Below, piece after piece: positions 56,239 to 64,000 of a stretch of DNA of 64,000 bases. Under the pieces are notes generated by a model that was given only the letters and a program-made list of their open reading frames with translations, did no database searches and was not told the origin of the DNA. Location: positions 1,054,001-1,118,000 of the forward strand of contig JAIQDT010000234.1 of NCBI GenBank assembly GCA_021521415.1, read 5' to 3'. Positions within the stretch are counted from its first letter, which is position 1. Each line of letters begins with the position of its first letter. Source of the DNA: Bidens hawaiensis. Its lineage: Eukaryota > Streptophyta > Magnoliopsida > Asterales > Asteraceae. The position numbers were made by a program, and so were the translations under genes.

Positions 56239-56782
56239 GTGAGTTTCATAACCCCACTTTTAAACTGTTTTTATAAACTTTCGGGGTGAAAAACATGTTG
56301 ATACATATCTGTATACTATGAATTGTTTGATGATGGGAATTATCTAAGTGCTAACACACGAAAGTCCCCACGAACACAGTGATTAACCTCGAGCCGGTGG
56401 CTTGTGAATAGTACTATTGGTTTGACAAACCCAAACGGAATCGGCCTGGTTGCCGTGTCACATAGCGCCGTTTGCACATGACCATACTTATACAAACAGG
56501 CTATGTAGTGTTAGACATAGCTACCGGGGCATGTTGTGGGCGGAAGGGGAGCCACAGTGGTTGATTGGGCGTGGGAAATGGATGCACACAGCACAGACAG
56601 TCAAGGCTTCACTGTAGCTTAGCATAATTACATCATAAACATACAAACAAACATACTTATGAACGTACATACATACATACTTGCTTATTTACAATTATGA
56701 TTGTTGTACGCACAACTGATTTCTTGAAACTCGTGAAACTCACCAACTATTTGTAGTTGACCCGTTTTAACATATTTTTGAG
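56239..56782 (+). other. intron-like module of gypsy 3' LTR (544 nt)
   Basis: A donor-like ACC|GTGAGTTTCATAACCCC starts at 56239, and an (ACAT)-rich tract lies at about 56638-56693. AAACTCACC precedes hairpin CAACTA-TTTG-TAGTTG at 56744-56759, and a TTTTTGAG|GT acceptor-like end is at 56782. Compared with the solo LTR the stem is identical and only the loop differs (TTTG versus TTCG). Confidence 0.45.
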
Positions 56783-57046
56783 GTACTGGATTGGATTAGA
56801 AAATCAATGTGCTACGTGTTTGACTTGCGATCAATGCTGAGTGAATTGATGCAAGTGTTCTAGTAAAAAGTAAAGCCGCTTACGGACTGGATTTAGTTTG
56901 TATCACCTAGTTGTAAACAAAGTTAGATCGATGTAAAATATTGTAAACTAGTTTGTATTGTTCTTTATAAACAATGTGGTTGATACCAGAGGTGTCTGTT
57001 ACATTTCCGTTTTACGCTTCCCCAAATTTCTTAACGGGGTGTGACA

Positions 57047-57391
57047 GACTAGGTGACGGAGTTCATCGTCTTTAACTTAATAGAGTCAAAGCTATTTTGA
57101 TTTTGACATTTGATTGTCAAAGGTTAGTCAGATTCGTTGTAAGTTAACGAATGATCATCCTATTCGCTAAGGTAGCGAATATGTTGTCTAATTCGTTAAA
57201 TCTAACGAATGAAAGTTTAAAGTAATGAATGCTTAATGAATAAGCTGATTCGTTGTAAGACACGAATGTGTGATTCGTTGTTAACGAATGTGACATTCAT
57301 TTGAATTTATGATAACGAATGAGAGGTTCATTCGTTAATCAGTAGAATATTCTTGAATAATTTACTAATATTTTATTCTTGTTAAACCAGA
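57047..57391 (+). promoter_or_regulatory. element 2 pol-aORF spacer, right part, with hairpins and 3' splice site
   Basis: Hairpins of the ATTCGTTA word recur: ATTCGTT/AACGAAT (57132-57152), ATTCGCTA-AGG-TAGCGAAT (57162-57180, a paired T-to-C and A-to-G change), ATTCGTTA-AATC-TAACGAAT (57191-57210) and ATTCGTT-GTT-AACGAAT (57273-57289). The sequence ends TTATTCTTGTTAAACCAG at 57390, a 3' splice-site consensus one base before the aORF ATG. Confidence 0.75.
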
Positions 57392-60300
57392 ATGGCTGAC
57401 GAGATCGTTCAAAATCCAGCTCCTGAGCAAAAACCTGATATGGCTGACGAGATCGTTCGAAATCCAGCTCCTGATACAACCTGATATTATTCCAGAGCAA
57501 CAACCGGAGGTTCCGGCTCCAGAACAAGTTGATGAACCCGAGCAAGCTCCTGTTTTATTGTCCTAGGACAAAAGGCATAATATTTGTGCCTTTTTACACG
57601 TTAATTTTGAAGATTGACCAATTTTTGGAGGGGTGATTAATTTCTTGATACGTTTCATGATCTACAATGCTATATCGACACAGACTTTGGTTTACCAAAG
57701 TATTATACTTGCCTTTTGGGATACAGCTCGTTTTAATGAAGCAGAGAATCAGATAGAAGCTGTCATTCAAGAGAAACGTGTGGTGATCGATGTGGGGGTT
57801 ATTAGAGATGCATTGGGGTTTGTTGATACAATTGATGATCGATGTGAATTCGATAAGAGTTTGATTCGTGGGTTGTTTGGAAGGATAAGATATAAGGGCG
57901 ACTTGGGAAAGTCTATGTATAGCAAGGCATATCTGTGCAACCAATACAAGTATTTTTTACACGTACTGATACATTGTCTCGGAGGCAGAAAAGGAGGATT
58001 TGATGAATGCTGAGTCATGCTACAATCTGCTTATGTTGCACTTATTCTCAACAAACCATTCAATTTCTCTGAACTGGTTTTCTATCATTTAAAAGAGAAT
58101 CTTACGAGCCGACACAAGTTCTTAATGTATCCTAGATTCTTGCAAATGATGATAGACGATCTCCAGCCTGATTTATTTAAAGATCCAGCTAATCTTGATG
58201 ATTTGATGAGGTTAGAACATATGAATGCTGAGACGATGAGACGATTAAGATCTTACCGTGGTCAAAGTATTCAGGATCGGCCGAGGTACAAGCATTTAAT
58301 TTTCCATCTTGCCAATATTGACTATGAAGCGCCATCCATGATTGTTGGGCTCATGATGATTATGATTCTGAGCGTGAGGGTGGTGATGGTGGTAAAGGGC
58401 CAAGCGCTAAGTTAACGTATGAACAGAAGCGTAAACGTAAAGGTAAAGAGCCGATGGTGGAAAAGGGGGAGAAACCAAAGAAGCAAAGGGTGAGACGTGG
58501 TTCGGGAATTGAGATACCAAACCAACTATTTGAAAGACCGTGTCCACCTGCATCTATTCCAGTTTCTATTCCTACTTCTCCTATTCCTCAGACTATTCCG
58601 AGATCTCCTCCTGTTGTTACTCGATCTCCTACTCCAGTTCACATGCCAGTTTCTCCAGTACCTCCGACTATGACTTTGATGACTACATCTATGTCGGATC
58701 CGTACTTTGGGGATGTTTTGCAGACTGTATTGGCACGCATGCCGAGTCCTCAACCGACTACTCCTTCTACTCCAGTCAATCCTACTTCGTTGCAAAGACC
58801 TGAGCATTCATTTATGGCTTTTAATCGTCCTCGGGGTCCTTTGAAACCTGTGCATCTGAAGTTTTATGGTATGTCCTCCCAAGCTTAGTGGTTTCACATG
58901 TTGAATCTGTTGCATCTTCAACAAACACTGATGCAAGCGGACCGAGCAGCTCATGAGCTAGCACAACGGAATTTGTTTCAACATATTTAGTTTATTTAGA
59001 GAGAAAACAGGGAATTCAAAGCCCTAGTTGCTGCGAAGGGGGAGAGATGACAAGCAAGATGAGATTATCCTCCAACTTACATGCAAAGATGATGAGTTAA
59101 AGAAGATGAGGAATGATGAAGATGATCCGGATGAAGGGGGTGTTGGTGACCAGCAACCAGGCGGTAGTAATGCACCGTCGATAGGTAATCAGGCTGGGAC
59201 GAGTACTGGTGGTGGTTCTGAGGTTAGTAATTTGCAGATTGTGCCGTATAAAGACTATACACGAGCTAAATCGATTGATGTCATACCAGCAAATATGATT
59301 TTATTTGTGGGTATGGATGGGATTGTTTATAGTATGGTTAATGCCGATGAGATCGAAGAGGGTGAGTTTGTAGATCATTCGTTGACTAAAGAACAAATTG
59401 CACTGCTTCTGGATCTGAATGAAGATGAGGTCGAGGAACTGGGAAAGACAGTGGAAGTAGAGATTGATTTTGAGGAAAGTACAAATCCAGGCATTCCGCA
59501 TGGGAATGTGCCTGAGTATGAAGAGGTGGAAGTGGAAGACGTGACTGCTGAGGAGTATCCTGATCTTTATGCTGACAACAACAATGATTCAAGTATTCCA
59601 TTCTTTACTACTGAACATTTTGAGGCAGCAGAACAGCGTTTACGTGAAGAGAGAGAGAAGTGGAATACAGAAGCTGAAACCAGTCACTTATCAACAAAAT
59701 AGAAGAAATGAAAGCGTGCTTTGGATAGAATGTTTGGGCATGATGTGAAGCGTATAAACAAGATGATCGAGACCTTCCGATATCACGAATAGGAGAAAGT
59801 CAGATTAGCGAAGGTCCGAGCATCTGCCTACCAGATGAAGAAGTACAAAAGTGTTAAAGACGTAAAAGGTGACTTGGTTGCTTGGCAGTATGATGCGGAG
59901 CTTATATATATCATCAAGTGAGGAGCATGGTATTTATTATTTCAAGCGTCCACATGATATTTTATCTATGCCAAGATGGTATATGAGAACACTAGCCAAT
60001 TGACCGTTTGTTAATCGAGGAAAAGATCAGTGGGCTGATTGGTTCTATGATCATCTACAACATGAGACCAGATTTGGTATCAAATTCTTCAAGTCGCAGG
60101 TGCCGACACACAAATACATCGATGATATTGATCCCCGCACTTGCTGGAGAAAAATGATTTTGCAGGTCAAGCTGCCGAAGACTATGAAGAGGGCTCCAAT
60201 GAAGATCATCCCTCAGAGTCTGTTCACCACATTCAACAGATGGTATTATGACAATCGGACGGGTGAAGCGGTAATTGTATTGGGCACTGGATCCAACACG

Positions 60301-60501
60301 AGTGTTATACGTGTGATTGATCCTATGTGGCTTGTTAACTTATCGGAGTCTGATAACGATGCGTTATTTCAGAATCAGATCCGATTTTCTAACATAAGCG
60401 ATTATGATCTTGCGATGCAGTTTCAGCGCGTTGTTCGAGTCTGTTATGCATTCAAGATTCATAGCTGCACTGACTGGAAGACGAAGATGTTTCAGAAATA
60501 A
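57392..60501 (+). pseudogene. element 2 aORF, broken
   Basis: The start is MADEIVQNPAPEQKPD, with that 48-bp unit duplicated in tandem and a frameshift right after. Homology to the element 1 aORF: DKRHNICAFL (~57570), VIDVGVIRDALG, FLHVLIHCLGGRKGGFD (~57955), FNFSELVFYHL and FLMYPRFLQ (~58125). A Pro/Ser/Thr-rich disordered stretch (58550-58800), an acidic stretch (59100-59600) and a C-terminal module WYYDNRTGEAVIVLGTG...IRVIDPMWL (~60238-60384) follow. That module resembles the paired modules of element 1. Stops and frameshifts lie near 57477, 57565, 57614, 58011, 58413, 58886 and 59700-60100. At ~1,030 codons it is shorter than the element 1 version. Function unknown. Confidence 0.75.
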
Positions 60502-60520
60502 CGTATAAAGAGCTCGAGAC

Positions 60521-60531
60521 GAGGGGGAGTT
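60521..60531 (+). other. polypurine tract, element 2
   Basis: GAGGGGGAGTT immediately precedes the 3' LTR start at 60532. Confidence 0.88.
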
Positions 60532-61016
60532 TGTTGATACACAATTTGGGCATCTCGGTCTTTATTATATTATTATTATTATATTACTAGATAATGTTAA
60601 GGGTATTTTCGTAATTACCCATTCGCTCTAATGTAAAGCTATTTGTTACCCCGTAACGAATAAGCTACATTCGTTATAAGTGTAAGCCACATTCGTTAAC
60701 CCGGTTAACGAATGTGACAACGAATGAAAGGCATTCGTTAGTGACTAATGTAAAATGAATGAGGCTGTTCATTTGTTAGTATTAATGTAACGAATGACAC
60801 ATTCGTTAAGGGTTAAGTTAATGAATGTGTCATCGTCTATATATAGTGTAAACATTATCGGTAATGAAACGAGTTCTTATTTTATCACACAATTGCCTCG
60901 TTACTCTGTCAAAATATTCTCTAAAACACACACTAACCGTATTACATCTTAATCGTATCAAATACACAATGACGAACACGATGTCATCATCAATCTAGAT
61001 CCTTAGTGCTCTCTCA
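60532..61016 (+). repeat. element 2 3' LTR
   Basis: Matches 42529-43008 with scattered substitutions and small indels. The second hairpin has become ACATTCGTTAAC-CCG-GTTAACGAATGT (60689-60715), one pair longer than in the 5' LTR despite an indel, so the stem is preserved. Confidence 0.9.
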
Positions 61017-61503
61017 AGTGGTATCAGAGACTAGATCGGATCTTCGTGTTATTTCATTGATAAGTGTATGATTTAGTCTCTGTTTCAATCGATTAGAACA
61101 TGAACTGAACGAGTTTATTGGATAATCGAATTCCGGTGAAACAGAGGATATGAGTTTATTGTAATTGAATCAGTGTAAGTGTAATTGATCTTAGAATTAA
61201 GGTAAAGCGATTGTAAATGACAGATTGAGTAAGTTTTGAGGTGTAATTGAACTGAATCGAGCTGGAATTGAGCTTAACGTTAATGGCGGATTAACAGTAA
61301 AGTTTGAATAGGTGATGAGTCTGGATTTGGACGAGTGTGGAAACGGACTGGTACAGTGAGGTTCGGATTTGGATTCCGAGTAGACTGATATAGGTTTTGT
61401 TGAATTCGGACTAAGTTGGACATATTTAGACTTAGGATTGGTTTGAACATTTGAAGGATGATTCGTTATGAGTTTGAAGACTGATTCGTTAGGCTAAAAC
61501 CTG
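61017..61503 (+). mobile_element. truncated second copy of element 2 primer site and leader
   Basis: AGTGGTATCAGAGAC onward matches 43009-43503 with few changes and stops abruptly after GCTAAAACCTGA. Leader sequence after a 3' LTR is expected only if another element followed in tandem. Confidence 0.88.
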
Positions 61504-62624
61504 ACCTCTTGTAAGCGTCACCTAATTATATCTTAGTTCTAATACTAGCGTATACAAATTAAAGTTAACTAATTTTTAACCACCTAAATATCTAATAACA
61601 AAATCTTGGAGGCAAAAGCTATCTCACCAAATGTGTCGTGAATGGTCAAAACAAGATCTTTCACTTTTCTTACTCTTTGGATTCATCGCAGACAACAAGC
61701 AATATCCCTAAATTATTTATTTGTTCACTTCTCAAAAATCTGTCAATGTATAATATCTTTTACACTAAACCTCATCTCACCACCACACATAATTATTAAA
61801 TGGTGGAACCATAACAAAATAAGACATAACATACATCGAAAACTATAAATCTCTGTAGTTTTCGTGCATCACCCACTTCACATTTAGTTTCAAATGAAAT
61901 AGCATACATTCTTATATAATGCACCCTTAAAGTCAAACGAGAACAATAAAATCCACCAACCACCTTGACAATATATTAACAAACAAATTTTCTAATTATC
62001 AAACAAAACCCAATCTTGTCTTCTCTCCCAGTCATCCCCATAACCCTGCGACATACACACCTCATTTTTCAAAGATAAATCTTGCACTCAACAATCAACT
62101 TTCATAGCCTATCATTGTTTATAGTATGAACCATGTTAAGTACTCATATTATAAACCAACATGTGACCAAAAGGAAACACACACCACAAGTCCAACACAT
62201 AACGTACACACGCCTTTTGTTCTCTCCTTACAACCATAACAAACCTGTAACATTACCATAACACCACCGGAGCACCATCAAACCACCACCTCCAACTCAC
62301 GGCAGCAGCTCCACTACCTTATAGCCACTGCCCGTTGACTAACCATCTTCCTGGTTCACGACCACAGCCCCACAAAACTACGGGACACCACCAACCAACA
62401 AACTCTCTCACTCCATCTCTGTCAACCCGTATCGCCGCCGAAACATCACCGTAACACTACCGTCAACCCATCACCACCAACAATCACCTGCACCCTCCAG
62501 CGGCCACCGCGACCCACCACGACTTACCGTCCACCGTCATTGTCCACCACCTTTTCTTTCTCTAAAATCTCTCTCATCAGGTATAAAGCATGCACACAAC
62601 TCACGATTTCTTTCGCTCTCACTA

Positions 62625-62652
62625 CTCTCTCTCTCTCTCTCTCTGTCTCTCT
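62625..62652. repeat. (CT)n microsatellite
   Basis: CTCTCTCTCTCTCTCTGTCTCT. Confidence 0.9.
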
Positions 62653-63730
62653 TCATTTTATATACAAGCAGACACACACATCCTAAGCTAATCTCTATAT
62701 CTTATTGTATTCAAGACCAAGATGATGCAGTTCACCCCTTCCGAGAAGTTAAACGAGTTCAAGTGGAGAAACGAGCTCAAGACTCTTTAATCTCTCTCTA
62801 AACCTTAATTCTAAAACTAAGTGAGCGTAATCTCTTAAGCCTATATTTTTATCTATAAAATATGCATGTGCTAAGCTTTCACCTAATTATCAACCTACAC
62901 TACACACTTGGTATGCATGTTAAAGAAAACCATAAATATATGTGGAAAAACTTATTATGTTTAAAAAGTGTAGGGTAGTGAAAAGACTACTAAAAATGGG
63001 GTTTGTTACTAGCATTTGGATTTAAAAATGGTTACGCTCATACATATTTGGTCGGTATTTGGTAGAAAGATGATATATAAATATATATATATATATGCAC
63101 ACATCACAACTTCTAAGTGTATTGTTAAAACGAGCAAAACACGATTTATAAAGTTTATGACTTAGATCACTTAGAGGCATATAAATGTAGTGTTGATCTT
63201 AAGTAGAAGACAGAAATGTGGGTAAGCATATAAAATTGGGTAAAAAAATGTAGTTATATGATAAGTAAAAGAATATATCTTTAAGAAAATGTCGGTTTAA
63301 GTACAAAAATAAACCCATTTTAAAGGTACAAATGCATTTTATAGTTTTTAATAAATAGAAACAGATTTTATATGCTTTTGTGTTAAAAATTACGTTTGTG
63401 TATATAAAACACAATTTTAAAAGTTGTGTACACGTGAAACGACAGAATATACTTTGGATAAATAATAATTTCTTTTACATGAATACATATCTCAGAGAAA
63501 TATATATATATATATATACTTGTAAGTTAGACGCAATAATAATATTTTCTTTTACCAATTAAAGGACCAAAACTATATATAAAATTAGTTTGAAATTTTC
63601 GAACAGAAATATAAACATATTATGTTTCACAAAAATATTGGTCGTAACTTAAGAAATATTATCTTGACATAAATATATAATTTTAATACATATTTATTAC
63701 TCAACCAAATGAATAGGTTATATCTAAATG

Positions 63731-63910
63731 AAACCGACACAAACATAATAAACGAAACGTTCAGTTGGTGAAAGCAACCAACACAAATATAATAAACGAA
63801 AGTTCGGTTGGTGAAAGCTACCGACACAAACATAATAACCAAAACGTTCGGTTGGTGAAAGCAACCGACACAAATATTATAAACAAAGCAGCTAGTTGTG
63901 TGAAAGCGAC
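63731..63910. repeat. ~44-bp minisatellite, four units
   Basis: Units contain ACCGACACAAACATAATAA and GTTCGGTTGGTGAAAGC. The fourth unit is diverging, and degenerate copies may continue to 63930. Confidence 0.85.
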
Positions 63911-64000
63911 TAGCATAAACCGACTTGCGAGTTGATGACGGTAACTAACTGATCTTACGAGTTTAGGACGTGTGAAGGCAGCGGACCTCGGGTCTAACTG

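Larger units (their letters stand above)
53995..57046 (+). mobile_element. gypsy 3' LTR, 3,052 bp
   Basis: TGTGACAATTGAGAC to CGGGGTGTGACA, directly after the polypurine tract. It is the same family as the solo LTR at 8927-11971. A TATA-like CTATATAAAC lies at 54741-54750. It contains the donor/hairpin/acceptor-like module (56239-56782) and a perfect 16-bp-stem palindrome at 56130-56165. Confidence 0.9.
42529..61503 (+). mobile_element. element 2: Copia (Sirevirus-like) retrotransposon with extra 3' leader
   Basis: LTR (42529-43008), primer site, leader, gag, pol, aORF, polypurine tract and LTR (60532-61016) are in canonical order. The interior is interrupted by a gypsy fragment (about 51900-57046). 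After the 3' LTR, ~487 further bases repeat the primer site and leader, so this is a tandem or recombinant array rather than a simple insertion, and no target duplication can be read. Confidence 0.88.
61504..64000 (+). other. possible continuation of a long gypsy-type LTR
   Basis: No host gene is supportable. The region has a GC-richer, Pro-codon-like (CCACCACC) stretch (62260-62540), a (CT)n tract (62625-62650) and a 22-codon frame (62722-62790, MMQFTPSEKLNEF...). A GTGAGC donor-like site at 62821 is followed by AAGCCTATATTTTT, and a minisatellite lies at 63731-63910. That order matches the intron-like modules of the other long LTRs, so this may be the remainder of the LTR that starts at 42373. 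The hairpin would lie beyond the window end. Confidence 0.35.

Noticed and set aside
62200..62800. CCACCACC-rich stretch and 22-codon frame as a host gene start
   Set aside because: No sustained reading frame follows, and the order of signals fits a long LTR; left as an unassigned region.

Overview
The window looks like intergenic chromatin from a large flowering-plant genome, built almost wholly from nested LTR retrotransposons. I find no tRNA, rRNA, CRISPR array, bacterial gene or convincing host gene. The Copia elements are of the Sirevirus (SIRE/Maximus) type with an extra ORF (aORF) after pol. The aORF N-terminal domain resembles, from memory, a family abundant in the daisy family (Asteraceae), so an Asteraceae species is the best guess. 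No species call is possible.

Layout. 1-4733: two copies of a dispersed repeat, the first split by a ~3.2 kb LTR on the minus strand. 4734-8126: a hAT-type MITE (5408-5727) and a nearly perfect 780-bp tandem duplication (6373-7926). 8127-12305: a Copia-like LTR on the minus strand, split by a 3,045-bp solo Ty3/gypsy LTR with a perfect 5-bp target duplication (ACTCT). 12660-15930: two more long LTR fragments in opposite orientations, with a MITE and microsatellites. 17120-40214: a ~23 kb Copia element (element 1) with 1-kb LTRs and a perfect TAATA target duplication. Its aORF is split by a 7.6-kb inverted copy of the same family. 40215-42528: a gypsy remnant ending in a polypurine tract and the start of an LTR. 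42529-61503: a second Copia element (element 2), itself invaded by a truncated gypsy element with a 3,052-bp 3' LTR (about 51900-57046). 61504-64000: sequence that resembles the continuation of a long gypsy-type LTR.

How the parts work together. Both Copia elements have the order gag (two far-separated zinc knuckles), protease-integrase-RT-RNase H, and a long aORF. In both, pol and the aORF each begin right after a canonical 3' splice site, which suggests expression from spliced RNAs. All reading frames are broken, so nothing here is likely to be autonomous.

Most interesting signals. (1) Five long LTRs of at least four families share one module: a splice-donor-like GTGAG followed by a CCC(C) tract and T-rich stretch, then a simple or tandem repeat, then ACTCAC plus a hairpin whose stem differs by compensatory changes, then (in four of five) a 3' splice-site-like CAG/GAG. 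(2) Element 2 has four perfect hairpins of an ATTCGTTA/TAACGAAT word just upstream of its TATA box and more in its pol-aORF spacer, one with a compensatory double change. (3) Element 1 carries an internal inverted segment with template-switch scars, and both arms share a deletion of the integrase catalytic glutamate.
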